From Methanospirillum lacunae (GTDB taxonomy: Archaea > Halobacteriota > Methanomicrobia > Methanomicrobiales > Methanospirillaceae): a stretch of DNA of 32,221 bases. The notes beneath the pieces were generated by a model, which saw only the letters and a list, made by a program, of their open reading frames with translations, was not told where the DNA came from and made no database searches. The stretch covers positions 1 to 32,221 of the forward strand of contig NZ_QGMY01000021.1 in assembly GCF_003173355.1 (NCBI RefSeq), in the 5' to 3' direction. This document shows, one piece after another, positions 8,449-16,682 of this stretch (positions are counted from its first letter, which is position 1; the number at the start of each line of letters is the position of its first letter). Both the position numbers and the translations under genes were made by a program.

Positions 8449-8865
8449 TTACATTTCCCCTGAAATGTCTTCTAATTCTATTACCTGATACGGGCAATAT
8501 CTGGCACAAATTCCGCAGTATATACAAACAATAGGTACATTATTTTCATTATCCCAGGTAATAGCACCCAGAATACAAGCATTCATGCATGACCCACATT
8601 TGGTGCATATATCCTGATGAAATTTTACGCCACCTCCGTCCCTGCGTTTCATTGCCTGAGTGGGACACACATCAGCACATGGTGGATCCTCACATGCACG
8701 GCACACTTTTACAGAAAAACCTCTGGATATCCCACCAACAGAAGAGATATGAATTGCAGATCGGGATAAACCTCCAACTCCAAGTCTTCGATTACAGGCA
8801 AACATACAACACTGGCATCCGACACATCGATTCGCGTCAATAACCGCAAGGCGTCGGGTGGACAT
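8449..8865 (-). CDS. Four-cluster [4Fe-4S] ferredoxin subunit, AOR partner
   Basis: 138 residues with sixteen cysteines in four cluster motifs: CVGCQCCMFAC, CRACEDPPCADVCP, CTKCGSCMNAC and CIYCGICARYCP. This is the DmsB/HycB-like electron-transfer architecture found next to AOR-family catalytic subunits. It probably passes aldehyde-derived electrons to soluble ferredoxin or another carrier. The start is ATG 8865, giving MSTRRLAVIDANRC; the frame extends to a TTG at 8910 but the extra 15 residues are not ferredoxin-like. There is no Shine-Dalgarno sequence. A TATA-like CATATACTT (minus strand, near 8888-8896) lies at about the right distance for a leaderless mRNA. Confidence 0.88.
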   Translation of the reverse strand: MSTRRLAVIDANRCVGCQCCMFACNRRLGVGGLSRSAIHISSVGGISRGFSVKVCRACEDPPCADVCPTQAMKRRDGGGVKFHQDICTKCGSCMNACILGAITWDNENNVPIVCIYCGICARYCPYQVIELEDISGEM

Positions 8866-9397
8866 ATGAGTGTAAATCAGCAGAAGAAGTATATGAATCC
8901 TGGTGATCAAAAGAACGTGAGATATTCAAAGAATATCGTAAAATTTAACACATCTTCAAAATACACACCTTTTCATGTGAACACCTTTTACCCACATATT
9001 CAGGGCCCACTCCTTATCAACAAGATATTATCCATTACACACCATCTACAAAAAGAAAGATCCCAAATATTGTATAGATAAGTCGTATACTGTCAGAATT
9101 CTTATTTTAACCGAAAATTGACACCTGAACATTTTGGTTGATTTTACCGGACAACAAAAATCTGATGCTAGAATGGTAAATGCCTTTTTGAACATAGTCG
9201 ATGCTCATTTGCCTGATTTGATTATGCCCATTTTAAAAAACTCAGGCGCTGTGAATTATTAAAGCATGAAAAGAGAACAGACTTTTTGTAATACCCGTGT
9301 TTTTCAGTTATTCTAAAAAATCTATACTACATATTAGTTAGATAAAGTACTCATCTGATCACCAATCCTTCCAAATTTCTTGTTTACAGGAGCAAAA
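8866..9397. other. Divergent intergenic region between ferredoxin/AOR and TiaS-like gene
   Basis: No convincing gene. A direct repeat ACACCTTTT occurs at 8965-8973 and 8981-8989, 16 bases apart, about 100-125 bases upstream of the ferredoxin start, and may be an operator. A 42-codon open frame at 9134-9262 (TTG start, or ATG 9173) reads protein-like in its last 30 residues but has no ribosome binding site and no recognised family. The last 30 bases are the leader of the 9398 gene. Confidence 0.4.
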
Positions 9398-10093
9398 ATG
9401 ATTTACCTTTGTATTGATGACACTGATAGCCTGGACTCAATAGGAACAGGTCGACTTGCACGTGAAATTGCTGATGTTCTAAATATAAAATATCCAGTTG
9501 TATGCATTACCCGCCATCAACTCTTTGTCCATCCAGATATTCCGTACACTTCCCACAATAGTTGTGCAGTTATTCATCTGCTCGATATTCCAAAAACTGA
9601 ATATCCTATCCTCTTTAATCAGGCGAAACTGATCATGAAAGAACGATTTGTTGAGGGAAGTGATCCAGGAATCGCTCTTGCTGGTGAAGACCAGGTTAAC
9701 TCAGCCATGGTAGCATTCGGATTTGATACCAAATGCATGATTGTCACTCAGGAACGTGCTCGTAAGATCGCCGATCATGCAGGAATATTACTGGAGGGCC
9801 TTGGTGGCAGTGAAGGAGGAGTGATTGGTGCTATTGCGGGGATTGGGCTTGCAGCAAGTGGATCAGATGGGCGATATCTACAGTTAGGTTCTATTCGCGA
9901 AAAAAGGGGAGAGCGAACGGTACAGGAGATATTGCAAACCGGTATTGATCAGGTGATAACCCTTGAGGGAAAAAGTGTCTCAGATGGGACGGTTATGATC
10001 GAGAAATTCCCTCAGCCTGCCCGTCTACTTGGGAAAGCAATTGTTCTTGTTGATGAACGGGATGGACAACTCCATCTGGTTAAACGGGATTAG
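9398..10093 (+). CDS. Truncated TiaS-like protein (tRNA-Ile2 agmatidine synthetase N-terminal domains)
   Basis: 231 residues. The start MIYLCIDDTDSLDSIGTGRL carries the IDDTDS signature of TiaS, the archaeal enzyme that attaches agmatine to C34 of tRNA-Ile2. The GGSEGGVIGAIAGIGLA stretch matches the TiaS kinase-domain end. Full TiaS is about 420 residues with OB-fold and zinc-ribbon tRNA-binding domains; those are absent here. This is therefore a stand-alone paralogue of the kinase plus ferredoxin-like part, with unknown substrate. ATG 9398 is chosen for the CAGGAGC upstream (9387-9393). The gene is convergent with fdhB. Its conservation next to Mo/W enzymes would be a clue to function, but I cannot check that here. 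Confidence 0.7.
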   Translation: MIYLCIDDTDSLDSIGTGRLAREIADVLNIKYPVVCITRHQLFVHPDIPYTSHNSCAVIHLLDIPKTEYPILFNQAKLIMKERFVEGSDPGIALAGEDQVNSAMVAFGFDTKCMIVTQERARKIADHAGILLEGLGGSEGGVIGAIAGIGLAASGSDGRYLQLGSIREKRGERTVQEILQTGIDQVITLEGKSVSDGTVMIEKFPQPARLLGKAIVLVDERDGQLHLVKRD

Positions 10094-10223
10094 GTTGCGA
10101 TGGCTCAATAATCCCACAAAATCGGCTATGGCCCTAGGTTACAAATAATTACGAACAATTCCGGTCATCCGGATTTATCAGATATTGTTCCTTTTTTAGA
10201 AATCTAAAATACAAGTTAAAATC

Positions 10224-10267
10224 AGAAAAAGAAAAGGGAGAGAATTGGAGATGCTTGAGCAACTCTC
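10224..10267 (-). terminator. Terminator of fdhA-fdhB (set 1)
   Basis: Immediately downstream of the fdhB stop. The minus strand forms a stem GAGAGTTG / CAATTCTCTC (10238-10267, with a two-base bulge) and then the T-rich TTTTCTTTTT (10226-10235). The position and structure fit a transcription terminator facing the convergent TiaS-like gene. Confidence 0.65.
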
Positions 10268-10283
10268 TTCTCCAGGTAGATAA

Positions 10284-11525
10284 TTATTCTTCGAAGATAT
10301 TTTCGTAGATAGAATCAGTTCTGGTTGCTTCAAGCCGTGCCCGTTCTGCTCTCTCTTCTGCAAGTGCATGAATTGGCGGGGTCATATCCTTTCCAGGAAC
10401 ATGTCCGAACATCTTCTCGATCTCAACCTGTTGTGCATGCATGAAGAGTGCATTTCTGATATCCATTGCACAGAGTTCTTCGCACTGACCACAGTTGATA
10501 CAGGAGTCAGAGATGTGGGCGAACCTGATCAGGTGGAACATGAGACCTGGTGGTAACTGTCCCGGGGTGACGAACCATGGCTTCTTGGTCGAACACTCTA
10601 CACAGTAACAGATTGGACAGTTGTCAACACATGCAAAACACTTGATACACCGGGAGCTCTCGTCCATGATGGTCTTGAGACGTTCTTTACCGGTTCCAAG
10701 ACCTTCAAAGTCACGGTGGCGCCACTCGTCACCTAGTTTGAGCATTGCCTTCTCAACTTTGCCCCTGATATCGATACCCTTCGGGTCGGGGGCTGCAGTC
10801 TCGATTGCACCCTTGGATGCTGCTTCAGATACGAGGGTTGCACCTTTCTCTGAACATACTTCGATAAAGGTTGCCTTTCCAGCCTTGTCTCCAATGACTC
10901 CCCAGTTCCCGCAGGCGAGATCTGCACCACGGGGAACTTTCATCTTGCAGCGGCGGCAGTTGGACCGGCGACCGTATCCTTCCTCTTCAAGTTCGTCGAT
11001 CTTGATGCCTTTGTGTCCGCCTTCGTACTCGATGATGAACTGACCCTTGTCGATCTCTTCCTTGTGCACGATGTTTGGGTCTACCTCGAACTTCTCAGAT
11101 ATCATCTTCCTGGCAGCAACCGGGCTGACAGATCCTCCACAGTTGACACCGATCATGATGACGTTGTCAAGGTTGATCTGGTTCCGCTTTGCCAGTTCAT
11201 AGAATGCCATAACATCACAGCCTTTGCAGGTGACTGCGATCTTCAGATTCTTGGCACCGTCGAGGTACTTCTTCAAAATCTTTGGCATCAGAAGAGTTCC
11301 ACAGTGCAGGGAACCTGCAGTGGATGCTATCTCTGCCGGATCGGTGATGAATGCAGGAACTGCATCGTAGATATCCTGACCTTTTTTTACTGCAAGGACA
11401 GCATCAACGGTCTTGGATTCGAGTGCATGTTTAAGCAGTGCTGTGACTGCCCCACCACACTCTCCTTTCTTCAGGATCTCTGCATCTTTTGCCCATGCAT
11501 ATACCATATCGCCTTTTGCTACCAT
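10284..11525 (-). CDS. fdhB: F420-dependent formate dehydrogenase beta subunit
   Basis: 413 residues of the F420 hydrogenase/dehydrogenase beta family, which carries FAD and moves electrons from the FdhA molybdopterin site to coenzyme F420. Seen are the N-terminal KKGECGGAVTALL, the CRRC...CGNWGV cluster ligands in the middle, and two ferredoxin motifs, CIKCFACVDNCP with CYC following, and CINCGQCEELCAMDI. The ATG lies 2 bases after the fdhA stop, with a GGGGG-rich ribosome binding site inside the fdhA end, so expression is coupled. In methanogens without cytochromes this subunit also docks to HdrA in the bifurcating complex. Codon use is GC-rich and regular, as for an abundant protein. Confidence 0.95.
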   Translation of the reverse strand: MVAKGDMVYAWAKDAEILKKGECGGAVTALLKHALESKTVDAVLAVKKGQDIYDAVPAFITDPAEIASTAGSLHCGTLLMPKILKKYLDGAKNLKIAVTCKGCDVMAFYELAKRNQINLDNVIMIGVNCGGSVSPVAARKMISEKFEVDPNIVHKEEIDKGQFIIEYEGGHKGIKIDELEEEGYGRRSNCRRCKMKVPRGADLACGNWGVIGDKAGKATFIEVCSEKGATLVSEAASKGAIETAAPDPKGIDIRGKVEKAMLKLGDEWRHRDFEGLGTGKERLKTIMDESSRCIKCFACVDNCPICYCVECSTKKPWFVTPGQLPPGLMFHLIRFAHISDSCINCGQCEELCAMDIRNALFMHAQQVEIEKMFGHVPGKDMTPPIHALAEERAERARLEATRTDSIYENIFEE

Positions 11526-11527
11526 CT

Positions 11528-13594
11528 TCAGGCCCCCTGGATCTTCTCAACTTTTACTGCACAGGCTTTTGACTCCGGAATCTTAGCGATTGGGTCAAGA
11601 GCGTTGATGGTCAGCATGTTTGCTGCACACTCCACGAAGTGGAACGGTATGAACATGACACCTTTCTTGATGGTATCAGTGACACGAGCGGTGATCTGGA
11701 TCTCTCCACGGCGGCTGATTGCCTTGATCATCTCGCCGTTCCTGATACCAAGAGCCTTAGCATCTTCAGGGTTGATCTCAACCCATCCGGTTGGTTCTTC
11801 GCGTTCGAGGTTTTCAGATCTCCGGGTCATGGTTCCAGTGTGCCAGTGCCAGATACAGCGTCCGGTGGTAAGCAGGAACGGATATTCTGCATCTGGGCGT
11901 TCGGTCTGATATTTGAACGAAATGGCAGTCATAAGACCCTTGCCATCAGGCATACCAAACTTTTCACCGTGGAGAATCGGGGTTCCCGGGTGTTCCTTGG
12001 TTGGGCATGGCCAGTGGAGTGCTTCAGGTTTGTTCAGCCGCTCATAGTTCATGCCGGCGTAGGATGGAGTAAGTGATGCCATCTCGGTGAAGATCTCTTC
12101 GGCTGATTTCCAGGCAAACTGCTTCTCGTATCCCATTGCCTTGGCAATGTCGGCAATAATCTGCCAGTCTAACCGTGCTTCGCCTGGTGGGTCCTGGGCC
12201 TTTCTCCACATCTGGACACGACGCTCGGTTGAAGTCTGGGTCCCGTCTTTTTCTGCGAAACAGGTTGCCGGGAGAACAACATCTGCGAGCACACTGGTCT
12301 CATTCATGAAGATATCCTGACAGACCAGGAAATCGAGGGACTTGAGTGCATGTTCGACGTGTGTGAGGTCAGGGTCAGAGATCATCGGGTTTTCACCCAT
12401 GATGTACATGCACTTGAGCTCACCGGGCTTGTCGGTGAGGACATCCATCATGACGGTAACTTCGTATCCGTTCTTACCCTCTGCAATACCGTCAGGGAAT
12501 CCCCATGCATCTTCGAACTTCTTGTGTGCTGCAGGATCGATGACTTTCTGGTATGCGGTGTACACGACCGGCAGGGCTCCCATATCACAAGCTCCCTGCA
12601 CGTTATTCTGTCCACGAAGTGCGTTTACACCGGTTCCGGGACGCCCAAGGTTTCCGGTAAGCATCTGGAGGTTTCCACAGGACTTGACATTATCAACTCC
12701 GGTGGTGTGCTGGGTGATACCCATCGAGTACAGAATGGCTGTTGCGCCTGACTTTGCGTACCATTCTGCTGCGGTCTTCAGATCTTCGACCGGAACACCG
12801 GTCACGGTAGAGACGTTCTCAAGGCTGTAATCAGGCTTCATTACCTCGCTCTTGAGATCCTCGTACCCGTTGCAGCGCTTCTCGATGAATTCCTTGTTTT
12901 CCCATCCGTTCTTGATGATCTCCTGCATAAGACCGTTCAGGAGACAGACATCAGTTCCAGAGTAGAACTGCAGGAAGAGATCGGCCTGTTTTCCGGTCGG
13001 TGTCTTCCGGGGATCTACGTAGATAACCTTGGCACCGTTTGCCTTTGCCGTCATGATCTTGCGACCGATGAGCGGGTGATTCTCAAAGGTGTTGGAACCG
13101 ATGACAAAGACACACTTGGACTGAGCGATATCGAGAATGGAATTGGTCATTGCACCGGAGCCGAAAATATTTGCAAGACCTGCAACCGTGGATGCATGAC
13201 AGAGGCGGGCACAGTGATCGATGTGCCGTGTCTTGAAGACACCACGGGCGAACTTCATCATCGCGTAGTTATCTTCGTTTGAGACACGGGCAGAAGAAAG
13301 AACAGCACATTCATCGGGCTTGAATGTCTTGAACTTTTCAGCGATAAGTTTGAGTGCCTCATCCCAGGTGGCCTCTACAAACTTTCCATCCTTCTTAATC
13401 AGGGGTGTGGTGAGTCGATCTGGGGAATTGATGAACTCGTGGGAATACAGTCCTTTCGGGCAGACCTTACCCTCGTTCACCGGTGAACGCTGGTACGGTG
13501 CAGTCCCGACGACCTTTCCGTCCTTTACCACAAGGTTGAACGAACAGCCGGTACCGCAGTACGGGCATGTTGTCTGAACATAGCTTAATTCCAT
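11528..13594 (-). CDS. fdhA: Formate dehydrogenase alpha subunit, Cys form
   Basis: 688 residues of the molybdopterin oxidoreductase superfamily; oxidises formate to CO2. The N-terminal [4Fe-4S] ligands are Cys10, Cys13, Cys17 and Cys45 (CPYCGTGC ... VCPKG). The metal ligand is Cys132 in HIDHCARLCHAS, where the E. coli enzyme has selenocysteine. Other signatures are GQNNVQGACDMG and the C-terminal molydopterin dinucleotide-binding domain (TTGRCIWHWHTGTMTRRSE). The start is ATG 13594 with GAGGAA at suitable distance; an upstream frame to 13633 is ignored. It has its own promoter region (GGTATAAATTG, 13714-13724), separate from the fmd operon upstream. Mo versus W use cannot be decided from sequence. 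Confidence 0.96.
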   Translation of the reverse strand: MELSYVQTTCPYCGTGCSFNLVVKDGKVVGTAPYQRSPVNEGKVCPKGLYSHEFINSPDRLTTPLIKKDGKFVEATWDEALKLIAEKFKTFKPDECAVLSSARVSNEDNYAMMKFARGVFKTRHIDHCARLCHASTVAGLANIFGSGAMTNSILDIAQSKCVFVIGSNTFENHPLIGRKIMTAKANGAKVIYVDPRKTPTGKQADLFLQFYSGTDVCLLNGLMQEIIKNGWENKEFIEKRCNGYEDLKSEVMKPDYSLENVSTVTGVPVEDLKTAAEWYAKSGATAILYSMGITQHTTGVDNVKSCGNLQMLTGNLGRPGTGVNALRGQNNVQGACDMGALPVVYTAYQKVIDPAAHKKFEDAWGFPDGIAEGKNGYEVTVMMDVLTDKPGELKCMYIMGENPMISDPDLTHVEHALKSLDFLVCQDIFMNETSVLADVVLPATCFAEKDGTQTSTERRVQMWRKAQDPPGEARLDWQIIADIAKAMGYEKQFAWKSAEEIFTEMASLTPSYAGMNYERLNKPEALHWPCPTKEHPGTPILHGEKFGMPDGKGLMTAISFKYQTERPDAEYPFLLTTGRCIWHWHTGTMTRRSENLEREEPTGWVEINPEDAKALGIRNGEMIKAISRRGEIQITARVTDTIKKGVMFIPFHFVECAANMLTINALDPIAKIPESKACAVKVEKIQGA

Positions 13595-13952
13595 TAACGA
13601 TTCCTCGGTAATATCAAGTGGTATATCCAGCAAGATAAGTCTTTTGAAATTTTGTTGAAAACTGGTGAATAGGAGTGGACAATTTCGTCATCATGATCGA
13701 AACAGGGTAATTACAATTTATACCATTTTCAACATTAATTCTAAATATCCGTGGTAAAATTGAAAATAAATCAAATACATTAGAAAGAGATACGAAGATC
13801 AGCGCAGTGATCATTCACCCCCTGATTTTCACAATATTTTGTCCTGACGGTGAAACTTCAGGAAGTGGCAGAACATTGGATCCAATAAGCAACTGATCTA
13901 TAGTGACAGTAACTTACAAGCAAAACGAAAAAAAATGACCGTGAAGGGGTAA
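13595..13952. other. Intergenic region between fmd operon and fdhA
   Basis: Holds the fmdC terminator at its right end and the fdhA promoter and leader of about 100 bases at its left. An apparent 66-codon frame on the minus strand (13614-13814) has no ribosome binding site and overlaps the promoter; I take it as chance. Confidence 0.5.
13714..13724 (-). promoter_or_regulatory. TATA-box-like element for fdhAB set 1
   Basis: The minus strand reads GGTATAAATTG, placing transcription start near 13693 and a leader of about 100 bases before the fdhA ATG at 13594. A strong, separate promoter fits the high-expression codon use of these genes. Confidence 0.45.
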
Positions 13953-13962
13953 TTACCGCTTC
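13928..13962 (-). terminator. Terminator of the fmd/fwd operon
   Basis: On the minus strand GAAG-C-GGT and ACC-C-CTTC form a stem over the fmdC stop codon (13943-13962). T8 follows at 13928-13935 and then another T-rich stretch. This ends the DBAC operon before the fdhA promoter. Confidence 0.6.
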
Positions 13963-14960
13963 AGGGATGAGATAAGACGGGAGACTTGAGATGGTTTCAT
14001 GTCAACGCCAAAGTTATCAAAGATATAGGTTCTGACTTCCTGGACGCTTGGTTCTTTCATCTCTTTCAATGCTGAAGCTAGCTGGTTCGTCTGCAGATCA
14101 CTTAAATGAACCTTTTTCTCTGAACGTGGAGTTACTTTTGCACTTGTAGTTTCAGATACTCCAGTTGCAATGTAGATCTTTCCGTAGATGATCTCGCCTT
14201 TCTTTTTGCCGTGACGTTCTCCCAGGTCACCAAAGTAGACCTGGAAATTCATCTTCTTCCCATCAAGTTCGATCTCTTCTGTGTGATCATACTTGTAAGA
14301 AGGCATCATCCGCTCGACACCGCCAAGGCAGTAGATATCTCCCTTTACCATCTGCCCGCCGACACGACCTTTGGCCACACCACGGACTATGATAGTTCCT
14401 CCGTCAGCATGTGTTGCAAGGTGAACATCAGCATTTCCACCGATATCAATGGTTCCGCCGTTGATGTTTGAACCAACATCTGAACCGACATTACCCTTGA
14501 CAACGATCTTTCCACCCTGCATACCACGCCAGTCACCGCGGTACGCTGCACCGATGTAGTTCTTTGCATTACCTTCGATGATCAGTTCTCCACCGGTCAT
14601 CGCGATTCCTGCAAATGAGTCAACACTACCCTTTACCAGGAGTTTTCCGCCTGCCATCCAGGCACCGACGTACATATCTGCATTACCAAGAACCTCAACT
14701 TCACCTGCAGTCATCTTCATGCCGATGTACTTGACTTTACTGACATCCCCTGCAATAACTATCTTAGTTTCTGCAGCGATAGCTCCTGCTTTTCCTTCAA
14801 CAGTAAAGTAATCAGAGAGTTTGTAGGTCTGGTTACCCATGTGGACTGAAAGATCGCCAATCTCCTGGTTACTCTTTCCTGCAAACACATCAGGGGTGAT
14901 GTGTTCAGCCTCAAGGTAGAGTTCTGGAACTTCTTTTGCGGTAAGTTTTACAGTATCCAT
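13953..14960 (-). CDS. fwdC: Formylmethanofuran dehydrogenase subunit C with C-terminal winged-helix extension
   Basis: 335 residues. Residues 1 to about 270 are the glutamate-synthase-alpha-like right-handed beta-helix of FwdC/FmdC, with repeated short strands ending in glycine pairs (MTAGEVEVLGNADMYVGA, GGKLLVKGSV, GGTIDIGGNADVHL). It is the scaffold that holds subunits A, B and D. The typical subunit is about 270 residues; here about 60 extra residues follow a linker. The stretch from HLSDLQTNQLASALKE to FGVDMKPSQVSRLISSLKR resembles the winged helix-turn-helix N-terminal domain of IS630-type transposases. Start ATG 14960 is chosen for AGGGGGAAGG upstream. The gene follows fwdA by 13 bases. 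Fmd (Mo) versus Fwd (W) isoform is undecided. Confidence 0.93.
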   Translation of the reverse strand: MDTVKLTAKEVPELYLEAEHITPDVFAGKSNQEIGDLSVHMGNQTYKLSDYFTVEGKAGAIAAETKIVIAGDVSKVKYIGMKMTAGEVEVLGNADMYVGAWMAGGKLLVKGSVDSFAGIAMTGGELIIEGNAKNYIGAAYRGDWRGMQGGKIVVKGNVGSDVGSNINGGTIDIGGNADVHLATHADGGTIIVRGVAKGRVGGQMVKGDIYCLGGVERMMPSYKYDHTEEIELDGKKMNFQVYFGDLGERHGKKKGEIIYGKIYIATGVSETTSAKVTPRSEKKVHLSDLQTNQLASALKEMKEPSVQEVRTYIFDNFGVDMKPSQVSRLISSLKR

Positions 14961-14973
14961 TTCCCTTCCCCCT

Positions 14974-16671
14974 TTAGTTCTCAACCTCGATCACGTACGG
15001 GTTTGCAACATAGTGGTCTGAAACCTCGTAGTTGTTCAGGTTGACACTGTAATACTTCAGGAACTTCATCTGAACGTCACGTTCTACCTGTGAGTTGGTT
15101 GGAACTTTTGCATCTACCCAGAGGGTACGCTTGTTGCCGTTACTGACAACCTCACCTTTGTCAACCACGAGAGTTCCGGACTTGAAGACCTGGGATGCAG
15201 TTCCGAATGCCTTCTCAATCTCTTCCGGATCCTTGATCTTATTCTCGTCAATGTTGTAGACAACGACATCTGCATCCATGCCCGGAGCAAGCCCACCACA
15301 CATATCGGTAAGACCGAGTGCTTTTGCCGGACCTGCACGAGTCATTTGTGCAAGTTCATAGAAGGTGATCTCACGGTCCATGGATGCAAGGTTGGTTGCT
15401 GCGATAACCTTGTCAGAGTACTTGAAACTCTTGAGCATCTCCTGCCTGGACTTGTCAGACATGAGCCACTTGAAGATACGTGGGTACCTGATGAATGGTC
15501 CTGCGTTCGGGTGGTCAGTTGTGATGAATGATCTCATTGGATCTTTTGTGTAAAGACCGAGTTCAAGACCGATAGCCCACTGGATTGCACAGACCTTTAC
15601 TCTTGGATCGTAGACATACGGCACGATACCAGAGCTGGTCTCTAGTTCAACATCCACATTGGCCCACTTCAGGTGGTTGAGGGTTGTAAGGTGGTGTTCA
15701 AACGGACCGTCTGCGGTCATAGTAGTGGTCTCATCAAGGGTTACACAGCCGAGGTCGATGGTCATGTTCTTGTTTGCATTGACATAGTCCATGATCTCCT
15801 TGGCTTTGGATTCGAAGTTTGCCCAGCTGTCTCCACCGTAAGAGTGGAACTGAACATGGGTGTGATGGAAGACCTGTTCACGACCGAACTTGTTGTTTGG
15901 CTTGACACCTTCTGCTAACTTAAACGTGTCAAGAGTGTCTTTGTAGTTGCCTGGATTTCCGAGGTTGTTGGTGTGAACGTGAATTGAGTGAGGAAGCCCC
16001 ATCTTTTCGTTGGCAGTGAGGAGTCCCTTCATGATCTCGGCAGGAGTGATGTCAAAGTATGGAACCGGGTCATGAATGGTTGTGCAGTTTTCACCCCATC
16101 CCCAGGCTTCTGAACCACCGGGGTTCACAATCTTGATGGCATATCCCTTGGTTGTTTTGAGCAGCCAGGAGATGTATGCCATGACATTGTCCATCTCGTT
16201 GTTCTTGAGGTACTCAAAGACAAACCAGTTGTTTCCAAAGACCGGGAAAGCTCCCTGGTCGATGATCGGAGTGTCCTTGATCTCCTCATGTACGTGACGG
16301 GCATAGAGTGGAGGCATTGCTGCCTCCATGACGGTGGTGTATCCCATCTTGGCATACTCGTACCCGGTCTTGAACGTGGTAGGAATTGAGAATCCACCAG
16401 CCATTCGGGTGTTCTTTCCGCCTGGTTTGTATGAGAAGAGTTTGTCTTCTGGTCTGAAGTTTCGCCCTTCGTTGACTTTTGGCCCTGCTACGTGTGAGTG
16501 GATCTCAACTGCACCGGCCATGACGGTCTTGCCCTTGGCATCGATGGATTTTGCCTTGGATGAGACCTTATCTGCGATCTTTCCGTCTTTGATACAGATA
16601 TCCTTGACCTCTCCCTTGACTCCGGTCTTCGGGTCATAGACAATTCCATTTTTAATGATATATTCGCTCAT
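14974..16671 (-). CDS. fwdA: Formylmethanofuran dehydrogenase subunit A
   Basis: 565 residues, an amidohydrolase-fold subunit with a binuclear metal site. It condenses formate, delivered through an internal tunnel from subunit B, with methanofuran to give formylmethanofuran. Visible metal-site motifs are AVEIHSHV near residue 55, the lysine in GYAIKIVNPGG near 178, HVHTNNLGNPGNY, and TTDHPNAGPF near 390. The start ATG 16671 has GGGAG upstream; the gene follows fwdB by 11 bases. Codon use is strongly optimised. Acts in the cytoplasm in the first step of methanogenesis from CO2. Confidence 0.96.
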   Translation of the reverse strand: MSEYIIKNGIVYDPKTGVKGEVKDICIKDGKIADKVSSKAKSIDAKGKTVMAGAVEIHSHVAGPKVNEGRNFRPEDKLFSYKPGGKNTRMAGGFSIPTTFKTGYEYAKMGYTTVMEAAMPPLYARHVHEEIKDTPIIDQGAFPVFGNNWFVFEYLKNNEMDNVMAYISWLLKTTKGYAIKIVNPGGSEAWGWGENCTTIHDPVPYFDITPAEIMKGLLTANEKMGLPHSIHVHTNNLGNPGNYKDTLDTFKLAEGVKPNNKFGREQVFHHTHVQFHSYGGDSWANFESKAKEIMDYVNANKNMTIDLGCVTLDETTTMTADGPFEHHLTTLNHLKWANVDVELETSSGIVPYVYDPRVKVCAIQWAIGLELGLYTKDPMRSFITTDHPNAGPFIRYPRIFKWLMSDKSRQEMLKSFKYSDKVIAATNLASMDREITFYELAQMTRAGPAKALGLTDMCGGLAPGMDADVVVYNIDENKIKDPEEIEKAFGTASQVFKSGTLVVDKGEVVSNGNKRTLWVDAKVPTNSQVERDVQMKFLKYYSVNLNNYEVSDHYVANPYVIEVEN

Positions 16672-16682
16672 GTTTTCTCCCT

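Noticed and set aside
8866-9081. 71-codon frame on the plus strand starting next to the ferredoxin ATG
   Set aside because: It begins in the palindromic CATATG at the ferredoxin start, has no ribosome binding site, and its composition is random-looking.
9134-9262. 42-codon frame reading LVDFTGQQKSDARMVNAFL... to GAVNY
   Set aside because: Looks somewhat protein-like but lacks a ribosome binding site and any recognised family; kept only as a note in the intergenic entry.
11528-13594. Selenocysteine in FdhA or FwdB
   Set aside because: The metal-ligand positions (FdhA Cys132, FwdB Cys123, second FdhA Cys132) are cysteine codons; no in-frame TGA interrupts these genes.
13614-13814. 66-codon frame upstream of fdhA
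   Set aside because: It overlaps the promoter and leader of fdhA, has no ribosome binding site, and shows no recognisable protein pattern.
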